From: Limimaricola pyoseonensis
Lineage (GTDB): Bacteria; Pseudomonadota; Alphaproteobacteria; Rhodobacterales; Rhodobacteraceae
Reading direction: 5' to 3'
Assembly (NCBI RefSeq): GCF_900102015.1
Contig: NZ_FNAT01000014.1
Location: 1 to 52,633 of the forward strand
DNA length: 52,633 nt
Part shown: piece by piece, positions 20,731-30,552 of the stretch
How the letters are laid out: each line of letters begins with the position of its first letter
Position numbering within the stretch: position 1 is the stretch's first letter
Notes under the pieces: generated by a model
What the model saw: only the letters and a program-made list of their open reading frames with translations
Databases searched by the model: none
What the model was told of the DNA's origin: nothing
Position numbers and translations under genes: made by a program

Positions 20731-22566
20731 ATGGACGATCAGAACAAGAACCTGATCCTTGCGACGGTGCTCAGCCTGGTGGTGATCATGGGCTGGTTCC
20801 TGATCTTCCCGCCCGAGGAGCAGGCCCCCTCGCCCGAGATCGACGAGGTCTCGACCGCACCGACCGAGGATCTCGGCCCCGGCACCACCGGCGACGCCGT
20901 GCCCGGCAGCGCGGTCGGCCAGGCCGCCCCGGTGGCGCAGGAGGCGCCGCGCGTCGAGATCGAGACCCCGAGCCTGACCGGCTCGCTGTCGCTGCGCGGC
21001 GGCCGGATCGACGACCTCTCGCTCGCCGGCTACCGCGAGACGCTCGACCCCGACAGCCCGCTGGTGCGGCTGCTCTCGCCGGTCGGCTCCGACACGCCCT
21101 ACTACGCGCTGTGGGGCTGGGCCCCGGTCGGCGGCGAGGCGGGCCCGCTGCCCGGCCCCGACACCGTCTGGTCGCTGGAAAGCGGCGAGACGCTGACCCC
21201 CGACAGCCCGGTGACCCTGGCCTGGGACAACGGCGAGGGCCTGATCTTCCGCCGCACCGTCTCGGTCGACGAGAAGTTCATGTTCGACGTCGAACAGACG
21301 GTCGAGAACACCACCGATGCCAGCGTCACCCTCGCCCCCTACGGCTTCGTCGCCCGCCATGGCGAGCCCGACACGCAGGGCTTCTTCATCCTGCACGAGG
21401 GCGTGGTGCGGATGACCGACGGCACGCTCGAGGAGATCGACTACTCCGACATGCCCGATCTCGAGCCCGACGCCCGCGGCGCCGGCCGGGTCGACGTGGC
21501 CGAGGTCGCCTCCGACGGCTGGACCGGCTTCACCGACAAGTACTGGATGACCACGCTGATCCCCGAGCCGGGCACGCCCTTCCGCTCGGTGGTGCGCTAT
21601 TCCGACCGCTCGGAGATCTACCAGACCGACAGCGTCTCCCCGGCCGTCGAGATCGCACCCGGCGCCACCGCCGCCTCGGCCACCCGGCTCTTCGCCGGCG
21701 CCAAGGAATGGGAGGCGATCCGCGGCTACCAGAACGATCTGGGCATCGACGGCTTCGTCGACTCGATCGACTGGGGCTGGTTCTTCTTCCTGACCAAGCC
21801 GATCTTCATGCTGCTGCACTTCCTCAACGGGCTGATCGGCAACATGGGCTGGGCGATCGTGGCGCTGACGCTGATCCTCAAGGCGATCGTCTTCCCGCTG
21901 GCCTACCGCTCCTACGTCTCGATGGCGAAGATGAAGGAGCTGCAGCCCGAGATGGAGGCCCTCAAGGAGCGCGCCGGCGACGACCGGCAGGAGCTGCAGA
22001 AGGGCATGATGAAGCTCTACAAGGACAACAAGGTGAACCCGGCCTCGGGCTGCCTGCCGATCCTGCTTCAGATCCCGATCTTCTTCTCGCTCTACAAGGT
22101 GATCTTCGTCACCATCGAGCTGCGGCACGCGCCCTGGTTCGGCTGGATCAACGACCTGTCGGCCCCCGACCCGTCCTCGATCCTGAACCTGTTCGGCCTG
22201 CTGCCCTTCAACGCGCCCGACCCGGCGAGCCTCTTGGCGATCATCTCGCTCGGCGTGCTGCCGATCCTGCTCGGCATCTCGATGTGGCTGCAGCAGAAGC
22301 TGAACCCGGCCCCCACCGACCCGACCCAGAAGATGGTCTTCGCCTGGATGCCCTGGGTGTTCATGTTCATGCTCGGCAACTTCGCCAGCGGCCTGGTGCT
22401 CTACTGGATCACCAACAACGTGATCACCTTCGTGCAGCAATACGCGATCATGCGCAGCCACGGCGCTAAGCCCGACGTGTTCGGCAACATCCGGTCCGGC
22501 TTCAAGCGCAAGCCCAAGCCCGCCGAGGCCAAGGCCGCCAACACCTCGCGGAAGCCCAAGAAGTGA
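20731..22566 (+). CDS. yidC: Membrane protein insertase YidC
   Basis: A 611-residue Oxa1/YidC insertase with an N-terminal anchor helix (about 7-26), an acidic Pro/Thr linker and a large periplasmic domain. The C-terminal five-helix core starts around residue 350 and includes the conserved membrane-cavity Arg region KAIVFPLAYRSY and the NPASGCLPILLQIPIFFSLY block. The C-tail is Lys-rich. Its stop overlaps the engB start by four bases (GTGA). The 162-base region upstream has TTGACC-type hexamers but no convincing -10. Confidence 0.97.
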   Translation: MDDQNKNLILATVLSLVVIMGWFLIFPPEEQAPSPEIDEVSTAPTEDLGPGTTGDAVPGSAVGQAAPVAQEAPRVEIETPSLTGSLSLRGGRIDDLSLAGYRETLDPDSPLVRLLSPVGSDTPYYALWGWAPVGGEAGPLPGPDTVWSLESGETLTPDSPVTLAWDNGEGLIFRRTVSVDEKFMFDVEQTVENTTDASVTLAPYGFVARHGEPDTQGFFILHEGVVRMTDGTLEEIDYSDMPDLEPDARGAGRVDVAEVASDGWTGFTDKYWMTTLIPEPGTPFRSVVRYSDRSEIYQTDSVSPAVEIAPGATAASATRLFAGAKEWEAIRGYQNDLGIDGFVDSIDWGWFFFLTKPIFMLLHFLNGLIGNMGWAIVALTLILKAIVFPLAYRSYVSMAKMKELQPEMEALKERAGDDRQELQKGMMKLYKDNKVNPASGCLPILLQIPIFFSLYKVIFVTIELRHAPWFGWINDLSAPDPSSILNLFGLLPFNAPDPASLLAIISLGVLPILLGISMWLQQKLNPAPTDPTQKMVFAWMPWVFMFMLGNFASGLVLYWITNNVITFVQQYAIMRSHGAKPDVFGNIRSGFKRKPKPAEAKAANTSRKPKK

Positions 22567-23222
22567 CCGGCCCGCAGATGAGCTTTCCCGAGGCCGCCCC
22601 GCCCGCGCCCGAAGAGGCCGAGGCGGGGCGGCTTCTGTTCGCGGGCGAGGTCGAGTTCCTCAAGGGCGTGGTCGCCATGGCGGGCCTGCCGCCCGCCGAC
22701 CGCGCCGAGGTCTGCTTCGCCGGCCGCTCGAACGTGGGCAAGTCGACGCTGATCAACGCGCTCACCGGCCGCAAGGCGCTGGCGCGGGCCTCGAACACGC
22801 CGGGCCGGACGCAGGAGATCAACTTCTTCACCGCTGCCGAGAGCCACTACATCGTCGACCTGCCGGGCTACGGCTATGCCAACGCGCCGGTCGCGGTGGT
22901 CGAGAAGTGGCAGCGCCTGCTCAAGCAGTATCTCTCGGGCCGCCCCACCCTGCGCCGGGCCTTCGTGCTGATCGATGCGCGCCACGGCGCCAAGAAGGTC
23001 GACGAGGAGATCATGACGCTGCTGGACCGCGCCGCCGTGCCGTTCCAGGTGGTGATGACCAAGACCGACAAGGTGAGGAAGAGCGACCTCGAGCACAGCC
23101 TCGGCCTGACCCGCGCCGCGCTTGCCCGGCACCCCGCCGCCTTCCCGGAGCTGGTGCTGACCAGCTCGGAAAAGGGCGAGGGAATCGAGACGCTCCGTGC
23201 CATCATCGCGGGGCTGGGCTGA
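22563..23222 (+). CDS. engB: Ribosome-biogenesis GTPase EngB (YsxC/YihA)
   Basis: A 219-residue GTPase with G1 GRSNVGKST, G3 DLPGYG, G4 TKTDK and a G5-like TSS. It supports large-subunit assembly. The GTG start overlaps the yidC stop. An ATG 15 bases later (Met-Ser-Phe-Pro) is an equally plausible start, and neither has a strong ribosome site. Confidence 0.95.
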   Translation: MTGPQMSFPEAAPPAPEEAEAGRLLFAGEVEFLKGVVAMAGLPPADRAEVCFAGRSNVGKSTLINALTGRKALARASNTPGRTQEINFFTAAESHYIVDLPGYGYANAPVAVVEKWQRLLKQYLSGRPTLRRAFVLIDARHGAKKVDEEIMTLLDRAAVPFQVVMTKTDKVRKSDLEHSLGLTRAALARHPAAFPELVLTSSEKGEGIETLRAIIAGLG

Positions 23223-23245
23223 CAACCACCTGACAGGGGCCTCTG

Positions 23246-24139
23246 ATGAGGACGCAGAACATGGACCGAGACTGGATCGCCACCGCCAAGACGCTCTCAG
23301 AGGCCCTGCCCTACCTGCAGCGCTACTCGGGCGCGATCGTGGTGGTGAAGTTCGGCGGCAACGCCATGGGCGACGCCGACGCGATGGCCGAGTTCGCCCG
23401 CGACATCGTGCTGATGCGGCAGGTCGGCGTGAACCCGGTCGTGGTGCATGGCGGCGGGCCGATGATCAACGAGATGCTCGGCAAGCTCGGCATCAAGTCC
23501 GACTTCGTGCGCGGCAAGCGCGTCACCGACAAGGCCACGGTCGAGGTGGTCGAGATGGTGCTGACCGGCCTCGTCAACAAACGCATCGTGCAGGCGATCA
23601 TGGACGAGGGCGGCCGCGCCGTGGGTCTCTCGGGCAAGGATGACGACCTGATGGTGGCCGAGGCCGACGACCCGGAGCTGGGCTTCGTCGGACGCCCCGT
23701 GGAGATGAACGTGCAGGTGCTGCGCGACCTCTTCGCCGCCGGGATCATCCCGGTCGTGGCGCCAGTCGCCACCGGCATGGACCCGAACGAAACCTTCAAC
23801 GTCAACGGCGACACCGCCGCCGGCGCCATCGCCGGCGCGCTCGAGGCCGACCGGCTGCTGCTGCTGACCGACGTGGCCGGCGTCAAGGACGCCTCGGGCA
23901 ACGTCGTCACCCAGCTCACCCCCGAGCAGGTCCGCCAGATGACCGAGGACGGCGTCATCGCCGGCGGCATGATCCCCAAGACCGAGACCGCGCTCGCCGC
24001 GCTCGAGAAGGGCGTGCGCGCGGTGGTGATCCTCGACGGCCGCCTGCCCAACGCCTCGCTCCTGGAGCTCTTCACCGAGCATGGCGCGGGCTCGATCATC
24101 CGCTCGACCGAGAGCCGGGTGAAGCCGCGGGGGGCGTGA
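23246..24139 (+). CDS. argB: Acetylglutamate kinase
   Basis: A 297-residue amino-acid kinase that phosphorylates N-acetylglutamate, the second step of arginine synthesis. The motifs [41 protein letters not shown] and [14 protein letters not shown] are all present. Length and N-terminal helix fit the arginine-feedback-inhibited hexameric class. An ATG five codons later is an alternative start. It follows engB by 23 bases. Confidence 0.96.
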   Translation: MRTQNMDRDWIATAKTLSEALPYLQRYSGAIVVVKFGGNAMGDADAMAEFARDIVLMRQVGVNPVVVHGGGPMINEMLGKLGIKSDFVRGKRVTDKATVEVVEMVLTGLVNKRIVQAIMDEGGRAVGLSGKDDDLMVAEADDPELGFVGRPVEMNVQVLRDLFAAGIIPVVAPVATGMDPNETFNVNGDTAAGAIAGALEADRLLLLTDVAGVKDASGNVVTQLTPEQVRQMTEDGVIAGGMIPKTETALAALEKGVRAVVILDGRLPNASLLELFTEHGAGSIIRSTESRVKPRGA

Positions 24140-24141
24140 AC

Positions 24142-24627
24142 ATGCGCCGCCTCGTCCTGATCCGTCACGCCAAGTCGGACTGGGGGGACGAAGGCACGCG
24201 CGACCACGACCGTCACCTCGCCGAGCGCGGCCGCCACGACGCGCCGCGCATGGGCGCCTGGCTGCAGGCGCAGGGGCTGGTGCCCGGGCTGGTGCTGTGC
24301 TCGACCGCGACGCGCACCCGCGAGACTCTGGCGCTGATGCTGCCCGAATGGGCGGAGCAGCCGCAGGTCGAGCACCGCGCCGAGCTGTACGCCGCCGCCC
24401 CCGCGACGCTCCTCAAGGCCGCCCGCGAGAGCGGCGCCGAGAGCGTGGCCCTCGTCGCCCACAACCCCGGCATCGGCGCGCTGGCCGCGCAGATGGCCGT
24501 GGCCGCGCCCGAGCATCCGAAGTTCCGCCGCTACCCCACCGCCGCGATCACCGTGCTGGAGTTCGACGAGGCGATGGCCGCCGGGCGCGGCCGGGTGCTG
24601 GCCTTCGCGGTGCCCAAGGACCTCTAG
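24142..24627 (+). CDS. SixA-like histidine phosphatase
   Basis: A 161-residue member of the histidine-phosphatase superfamily. The catalytic motif LIRHAKSDW is at residues 6-14, the second conserved arginine lies in STATRTRETL, and VAHNPGI carries the second His. This short form resembles SixA, which removes phosphate from phosphohistidine proteins. I start at the ATG after GGGGG rather than a GTG overlapping the argB stop. It is the last gene of the yidC-engB-argB run. The substrate is not proven. Confidence 0.87.
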   Translation: MRRLVLIRHAKSDWGDEGTRDHDRHLAERGRHDAPRMGAWLQAQGLVPGLVLCSTATRTRETLALMLPEWAEQPQVEHRAELYAAAPATLLKAARESGAESVALVAHNPGIGALAAQMAVAAPEHPKFRRYPTAAITVLEFDEAMAAGRGRVLAFAVPKDL

Positions 24628-24774
24628 GGCGCCGCCACCGGTCTTTCTCTCCAACCCTCGCCCGGGTGCTGCCCAGCCCGCCACAAGACGCGCCTCGCGG
24701 CCCGACTCGATCCCCGTTGCGAACAGCACGGACTGCCGGCGGCCGCCGGGGCATGATGGTCCGCGCCATGAGAA
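24628..24774. other. Intergenic region between converging operons
   Basis: No gene or RNA is recognisable in these 147 bases, which separate the plus-strand argB group from the terminator of the minus-strand amino-acid importer. Confidence 0.5.
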
Positions 24775-24802
24775 AGGGGCCGGTCCCTTCGGACCGGCCC
24801 CT
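24775..24802 (-). terminator. Rho-independent terminator of aapJQMP
   Basis: A perfect 12-bp stem, AGGGGCCGGTCC with a 4-base loop, lies 28 bases past the aapP stop and is followed on the minus strand by TTTCT. It separates this operon from the converging argB group. Confidence 0.85.
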
Positions 24803-24830
24803 GCCCCGCATCCCGATCGAGCGCACGGGC

Positions 24831-25634
<804 letters not shown>

Positions 25635-25644
25635 GGCGCCCTCC

Positions 25645-26961
25645 TTACTTGTGGCCGCGCTGGAGCTTCTTCTCCAGGTACAGCGAATAGCGGGACATGC
25701 TGAAGCAGCAGATGAAGAACAGGAGCCCGATGAAGACGAAGAGCTCCCAGTAGATGCCGTTCCACTCGGTGGTGGCGCGGATCGCGTTCGACAGGCCGAT
25801 CGGGTCGAAGAGACCGATGAACACCACCAGCGTCGTGTCCTTGAACAGGCCGATGAAGGTGTTGACGATGCCCGGGATCGAGATCTTGAGCGCCTGCGGC
25901 AGGATGATCAGCCGCATCGACTGCCAGTAGGACAGGCCGAGGCTGTCGGCGCCCTCGTACTGGCCCTTGGGAAGCGCCGCGAGACCGCCGCGCACCACCT
26001 CGGCGATGTAGGCGGCCGCGAACAGCGTCACCATGATGATCACGCGCAGCATCAGGTCGAAATTGGTGCCCGGCGGCAGGAAGTAGTTCAGCAGGAGCGA
26101 GGCGGTGAACAGCCAGACGATCAGCGGCACGCCGCGGATGATCTCGATGAAGCCGACCGACACCTTGTTGATGATGAACAGGTCCGACTGCCGGCCCAGC
26201 GCCAGCAGGATCCCCAGCGGCAGCGACAGGATGATCGCCGCGATGCCGATGATGAAGGACAGCATGAAGCCGCCGAAATCCTGCGAGGGCACGTATTCGA
26301 TGCCGATCCCCACGACCTGCTCCAGCTCGCGCGCCAGCGGCCCGGCGGTGTAGAACCAGTAGACGATCGGCAGCGCCGCCGAGACGATGGCGGCCACCAG
26401 CGTGCCGGCCATCGGCGCCAGCGCCCGCCACGCCGCCCAGCCCAGCACGAAGCCGAGGGCCACCGCGACCGGGAACCAGGCCGAGCCGCCCCAGAGCAGC
26501 CAGAACATCACGAAGGGCGAGACGGCGGTGAACCACAGCGCGCCGCGCGGCACCTGCGCGAACAGCACCGGCGCGATCGCCGCGAGGAAGATGACCAGCG
26601 CCAGCACCGGCCGCCAGTAGAGCTCGGACGGGTAGAAGCCGAACATCAGCTGCTGCCAGCGGTCCACCAGCACCGCCCAGCAGGCGGCGGAGGCGCCCTC
26701 GCCCAGCGTGGCGTCGCGGATCTCGCGGCACTCGCTCAGCGAGCCGGCGTTCCAGATGCCGCTCACCACCCAAGGCAGCGTGTGCGCCAGCGCCCAGTAG
26801 ATCACGTAGAGCGAGACCAGCGTCAGCACGATGTTGAACCAGCCCGAGAACAGGTTCTCGCGCAGCCACAGGATCGCGCCGCGATTGCTGACCGGAGGCT
26901 CGGCCTGCGGCAGCATGGTCTCGCGGACATAGGAGACGGTCTGGGAATGCGTGTCCGACAT
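25645..26961 (-). CDS. aapM: General L-amino-acid ABC transporter permease AapM/BztC
   Basis: A 438-residue permease, close in length to Rhodobacter BztC. An N-terminal block with a first helix (about 43-65) and a Cys-containing periplasmic loop is followed by several helices. The conserved His/Glu/Gln-type permease domain lies after about residue 225. The coupling loop includes [31 protein letters not shown]. It starts one base after the aapQ stop. Confidence 0.95.
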   Translation of the reverse strand: MSDTHSQTVSYVRETMLPQAEPPVSNRGAILWLRENLFSGWFNIVLTLVSLYVIYWALAHTLPWVVSGIWNAGSLSECREIRDATLGEGASAACWAVLVDRWQQLMFGFYPSELYWRPVLALVIFLAAIAPVLFAQVPRGALWFTAVSPFVMFWLLWGGSAWFPVAVALGFVLGWAAWRALAPMAGTLVAAIVSAALPIVYWFYTAGPLARELEQVVGIGIEYVPSQDFGGFMLSFIIGIAAIILSLPLGILLALGRQSDLFIINKVSVGFIEIIRGVPLIVWLFTASLLLNYFLPPGTNFDLMLRVIIMVTLFAAAYIAEVVRGGLAALPKGQYEGADSLGLSYWQSMRLIILPQALKISIPGIVNTFIGLFKDTTLVVFIGLFDPIGLSNAIRATTEWNGIYWELFVFIGLLFFICCFSMSRYSLYLEKKLQRGHK

Positions 26962-26962
26962 C

Positions 26963-28489
26963 TCAGCGCTCCTTCAGCTTGACGCTGGAATTGTAGACGT
27001 TCATCGCGCCCGAGATGACGAGGCTGGTCACCAGGTAGAACAGCCCCAGCAGCAGCATCCCTTCCAGCTCCTTGCCGGTCTGGTTGATGGTGATGCCGCC
27101 CAGGGTCGAGCGCACGTCCATGTAGCCCACCGCGATCGCCAGTGACGAGTTCTTGGTGAGGTTGAGATATTGCGAGATCATCGGCGGGATGATCACCCGC
27201 AGCGCCTGCGGCAGGATCACGAGGCGCATGGTGCGCGAGGGCTTGATGCCCAGCGCGAAGGCCGCCTCGGTCTGGCCCTTCGACACCGACAGGATGCCGC
27301 CGCGCACGTTCTCGGCGATGAAGGCGCCGGTGTAGAGCGACAGCGCCAGCCACAGCGCGATCAGCGAGTTCCTGAGCTGCAGCCCGCCCTCGAAGTTGAA
27401 GCCGCCGAGGATCGGCCGCTCGAACTCGACAGGGTTGCCGCGCGTGATGGTGTCGCTCAGCGCCACGGCGCCGGCCGGCACGCTGGCCGCGATGGTCGAG
27501 GCCGGCAGCGACAGGATGTTGCAGCGCCCGGCCTCGGCCGCGGCGATCGCCTCGGCGCCGTCGGCGACCGGGACGAGGTTGAAGCGCAGGTCGTTGGCCC
27601 GCATCAGCCGGCGCAGGTTCAGCGACTCGGTCGAGAAGGGCACGGTGCAGGCGTTGATCGCCTGCTGCGAGCCCGCGTAATCGGCCAGCGTCATGCCCTC
27701 GCTCGCGCCCGTGGCGAGCACCGGCTGGACCTGGCGGCCCGAGGTCAGCGACAGCGCGAGGAAGGCGACCGTGACCGGCACCAGGAGCAGGCCCAGCGTG
27801 CCCCAGCCGATCGGCAGGATGCGCCCGGTCTGTTCCTGCGTCCTGTGGGCGTAGCGGCGCCAGAAGAAGATCGCGACCAGCGACAGCAGCAGCACGGCGA
27901 GCAGGATGCCCGCGCCCGCGCCCCAGAACGGCGCCGGGATGAAGACGCCGCGATTGGTGATGGCGACCGTGTCGCCGAGGATCATCGCGGCGTCGCCGCC
28001 CTCGCGGAAGTCGCGCGGCTGCGGCGTGGCCTCGGTCATCAGCGCGAAGATCAGCAGGATCCACAGCAGCAGCGGGATGTTGCGGAAGCCCTCGACATAG
28101 ACCGCCATCAGCTTGGCGATGAGCCAGTTCTTCGACAGCCGCAGCACGCCCGCCAGCACGCCGATCACGGTGGCCAGCGCGCAGCCCAGAACGGCGACGA
28201 GCAGGGTGTTGAGGATGCCGACCAGCGCGGCGCGCGCATGGCTCGAGGTGCTGTCGTATTCGACCAGCCGCTGGTTGATGTCGTAGCCCGCGCGCTGCCC
28301 GAGGAACCCGAAGTCGAAGTCCTTGCCCAGAGCCTGCAGGTTGGCGACGGTGTTCGACACCAGCCAGCTCAACCCCAGCATCAGCGCGATGAAGGCGATC
28401 ACCTGGATCGTGAGGGAGCGGTAGCGGGTGTCGTAGATCAGCTGGCTAGGGTGAAACCCCGCCTTCGGAGGTTCCGAGGTCGTCGTCAT
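26963..28489 (-). CDS. aapQ: General L-amino-acid ABC transporter permease AapQ/BztB with an embedded binding-protein-like insert
   Basis: This 508-residue permease is about 100 residues longer than the roughly 400-430 expected. The first part (helices near 28-48, 86-115, 123-150, 190-210 and 229-248) and the C-terminal permease domain (from about 360, with GQTEAAFALGIKPSRTMRLV) are normal. Between them, residues about 262-355 form a hydrophilic insert. Its segment 290-334 aligns without gaps to residues 156-200 of AapJ from this operon, for example LNLRRLMRANDLRFNLVP against LNLADFFRNNNMSYEPVP, and AGRCN against AGACD. The alignment position is lobe 2 of the binding protein. By topology the insert should be periplasmic, facing AapJ. 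The frame is uninterrupted, so it is a real extra domain rather than a frameshift. Confidence 0.92.
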   Translation of the reverse strand: MTTTSEPPKAGFHPSQLIYDTRYRSLTIQVIAFIALMLGLSWLVSNTVANLQALGKDFDFGFLGQRAGYDINQRLVEYDSTSSHARAALVGILNTLLVAVLGCALATVIGVLAGVLRLSKNWLIAKLMAVYVEGFRNIPLLLWILLIFALMTEATPQPRDFREGGDAAMILGDTVAITNRGVFIPAPFWGAGAGILLAVLLLSLVAIFFWRRYAHRTQEQTGRILPIGWGTLGLLLVPVTVAFLALSLTSGRQVQPVLATGASEGMTLADYAGSQQAINACTVPFSTESLNLRRLMRANDLRFNLVPVADGAEAIAAAEAGRCNILSLPASTIAASVPAGAVALSDTITRGNPVEFERPILGGFNFEGGLQLRNSLIALWLALSLYTGAFIAENVRGGILSVSKGQTEAAFALGIKPSRTMRLVILPQALRVIIPPMISQYLNLTKNSSLAIAVGYMDVRSTLGGITINQTGKELEGMLLLGLFYLVTSLVISGAMNVYNSSVKLKER

Positions 28490-28591
28490 GATATGGTCCC
28501 CGTTGGTCCCCTCGCCCGGTTGTCGCGCCGGTTGCTCCGGCTGCGCCCGTCGATGGGGGCGGCGCGTGTCGCGCCGTGTTCGGTGTTGGTG

Positions 28592-28617
28592 GGGAGGGGC
28601 GGCGCACCGCCCCTCCC
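28592..28617 (-). repeat. Stable hairpin between aapJ and aapQ
   Basis: An 11-bp perfect stem, GGGAGGGGCGG with a 4-base loop, begins 8 bases after the aapJ stop, with no T-run. Hairpins at this place commonly protect the binding-protein part of the mRNA; that is the inferred role. Confidence 0.65.
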
Positions 28618-28624
28618 GGTCAGG

Positions 28625-29644
28625 TTAGCGGAACGGCGGCGCGTAGATCAGGCCACCATTGGTCCACTGCGCGTTCAGGCCGCGCGCCAGACCGATCGGG
28701 GTGTTCTCGCCGATGTTCTTCTCGAAGATCTCGCCGTAGTTGCCGCCGGCGGCGATGGCCTTCTTGGCCCAGTCGCTCTCGAGGCCGATCATCGCGCCGA
28801 GCTCGCCCTCGGTGCCGAGAAGGCGGTTCACCTCGGGGTTGGAGCCCGGGGCGGCGGCCAGCTCGTTCACGTTGGCCGAGGTCACGCCGTACTCTTCCGC
28901 AGCGATCAGCGCGTTGAGCGTCCAGCGGACGATGTCGGCCCACTCGTTGTCGCCATGGCGCACCAGCGGCCCGAGCGGCTCCTTGGAGATGATCTCCGGC
29001 AGGATCACGTGGTCGGCCGGGTTCTCGAAGGTGGCGCGGGTGGCGGCCAGGCCCGAGGCGTCGGTGGTGTAGGCGTCGCAGGCACCGGCGAGGTACTGCT
29101 GCTGGCCCTCGGCGTTGGTCTCGATCGGCACCGGCTCGTAGCTCATGTTGTTGTTGCGGAAGAAGTCCGCGAGGTTGAGCTCGGTGGTGGTGCCGGTCTG
29201 GATGCAGACGGTGGCGCCGTCCAGATCCTTGGCCGAGGAGACGCCCAGCGCGGTCGGGACGATGAAGCCTTGGCCGTCATAGTAGTTCACGCCGACGAAA
29301 TCGAACTTGAGGTCGGTGTCGCGCGAGAAGGTCCAGGTGGTGTTGCGGGCCAGCATGTCGATTTCGCCCGAGGCCAGCGCGGTGAAGCGGGTCTGGCCGG
29401 TGGTGGGCACGAAGTTCACGGCGGTCGGGTCGTCCAGCACCGCGGCGGCCACGGCGCGGCAGACGCTGACGTCGAAGCCCTCCCAGACGCCGTTGGCGTC
29501 GGGGGCGCCGAAGCCGGCGAGGCCCGTGACCACGCCGCAGTTCAGCTCGCCGCGCTCCTTGACCTCGTCGAGCGTGGCGGCCTGCGCCGCTCCGGCGACG
29601 AGACCGGTGACGGTCAGGGCGCCGAAGAGTACGGATTTCTTCAT
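28625..29644 (-). CDS. aapJ: General L-amino-acid ABC transporter substrate-binding protein
   Basis: This 339-residue secreted binding protein (BztA in Rhodobacter) has a signal peptide ending Ala-Gln-Ala-Ala near residue 22. Lobe 1 contains GELNCGVVTGLAGF and the ligand-contact block TALASGEIDMLARNTTWT. Lobe 2 spans about 139-228, with VCIQTGTTTELNLADFF and AGACDAYTTDASGLAA. Return to lobe 1 follows around RHGDNEWADIVRWTLNAL. The ATG follows GGAAGAGG. It is the first gene of the operon. Confidence 0.96.
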   Translation of the reverse strand: MKKSVLFGALTVTGLVAGAAQAATLDEVKERGELNCGVVTGLAGFGAPDANGVWEGFDVSVCRAVAAAVLDDPTAVNFVPTTGQTRFTALASGEIDMLARNTTWTFSRDTDLKFDFVGVNYYDGQGFIVPTALGVSSAKDLDGATVCIQTGTTTELNLADFFRNNNMSYEPVPIETNAEGQQQYLAGACDAYTTDASGLAATRATFENPADHVILPEIISKEPLGPLVRHGDNEWADIVRWTLNALIAAEEYGVTSANVNELAAAPGSNPEVNRLLGTEGELGAMIGLESDWAKKAIAAGGNYGEIFEKNIGENTPIGLARGLNAQWTNGGLIYAPPFR

Positions 29645-29725
29645 GTTTACCTCTTCCTGAGTTCCACGCCCGCTTTGCCCGCGAACGCATTCTTATGGAC
29701 CGTCCGGAGACGGCAGAGAGATGCG

Positions 29726-29742
29726 GGGGCCGCTGCGGCCCC
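29726..29742 (-). repeat. Hairpin in the aapJ leader region
   Basis: GGGGCCGC and GCGGCCCC are separated by one base, 82 bases before the aapJ ATG. A TTGACC hexamer lies about 35 bases further upstream on the minus strand without a good -10. The palindrome could be a protein-binding site or a leader hairpin; nothing decides between them. Confidence 0.35.
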
Positions 29743-29786
29743 GACGGGCACAGTTGGGCAACAATTGCATGTCAGGTCAAGGGTCG

Positions 29787-29808
29787 CGCCCGGCGGGGCC
29801 GCCGGGCG
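29787..29808 (-). terminator. Hairpin after the ATP12 gene
   Basis: An 8-bp stem CGCCCGGC/GCCGGGCG lies 31 bases past the stop of the ATP12 gene. No T-run follows, so this is a weak candidate terminator for the crcB-rluC-HAD-ATP12 operon. Confidence 0.4.
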
Positions 29809-29838
29809 GAACGCTGCGGAACGGCGCGGGGCGCCGCG

Positions 29839-30552
29839 TCAACGGGCCGCGAGCAGGTTCCAGAAGCGGGCCGCGTCGAGGAAGGCCGCGCGCTTCACCG
29901 CGGCCATGGCCTGCGCCTCCTCGTCCTCGCCCCATTGCTCGATCTGCCAGTCCTCGTCGAGCCGCGACAGCCGCCAGGCCTCCTCCGGCGCGAGCCGGTC
30001 CTCGACCACGGCGAGCGCCAGCACCAGAGAGCCCGACAGCGCCACGAGGTCGTGGAACGCGGCCAGCCGGAACGGGTCGAGCGCCTCGACCGGCGCGGAG
30101 AGCCGCGCGAGATCGTCCTGCGCCTGCTCGACCGGCATCACGCCGGCCGCGAGCTTGAGCCGCGCGCCATGCGCCTCGGCCACCCAGTCGAGCAGCGGGT
30201 CCCACTCGGCGGTCTGGCGGGCGGCCAGCTCGGCCGGCATCTCGGCGCGGTAGCACAGCAGGTCGGAGCCGCCATAGGCGGCCAGCATCCCGGCCACGGC
30301 GGCGCGCTGCGGGCCGACCTTGTCGATCGCCGAGTTGGCGGTGCGGGTGACCGGCATCGCGCCGGGATCGATCCGCTCCTCCTGCCGGTCCCATTCCTCG
30401 GCCACGGCCTGCGCCAGCGCCTCGGTCGGCAGCACCAGCAGCGCCTTGGCCGGGGTGCGCACGGGCCGGGCGTCGAGCAGCACCTGCCAGCCGCCCTCGA
30501 CCGGCGCGGTGGTGGCGGTTTTCCAGAAGCGCTTGGCCTTCCATTCGCTCAT
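29839..30552 (-). CDS. ATP12-family F1-ATPase assembly chaperone
   Basis: A 237-residue protein of the ATP12 chaperone family, found in alphaproteobacteria and mitochondria, where it assists incorporation of the F1 alpha subunit. Typical features are the WKAKRFWKTATTAPVEGGW start, LDARPVRTPAKALLVLPTEALA, WDRQEERIDP and SDLLCYRAEMP. It overlaps the upstream HAD gene by four bases (ATGA). Its role in assembling ATP synthase here is inferred from family membership. Confidence 0.9.
   Translation of the reverse strand: MSEWKAKRFWKTATTAPVEGGWQVLLDARPVRTPAKALLVLPTEALAQAVAEEWDRQEERIDPGAMPVTRTANSAIDKVGPQRAAVAGMLAAYGGSDLLCYRAEMPAELAARQTAEWDPLLDWVAEAHGARLKLAAGVMPVEQAQDDLARLSAPVEALDPFRLAAFHDLVALSGSLVLALAVVEDRLAPEEAWRLSRLDEDWQIEQWGEDEEAQAMAAVKRAAFLDAARFWNLLAAR

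Noticed and set aside
18988-22461. 1157-codon open frame on the minus strand opposite the EAL gene and yidC
   Set aside because: It is antisense to two clearly recognisable genes. Its composition (His/Gln/Arg/Gly/Asp-rich, no hydrophobic core) is what high-G+C antisense frames give.
26963-28489. Frameshift or assembly error as the reason for the long AapQ
   Set aside because: One continuous frame runs from a normal N-terminus to a normal C-terminus, and the insert has ordered similarity to AapJ rather than out-of-frame sequence.
27170-30253. 1027-codon open frame on the plus strand opposite aapQ and aapJ
   Set aside because: Antisense shadow of convincing transporter genes with low-complexity Arg/Gly/Gln composition and no domain character.
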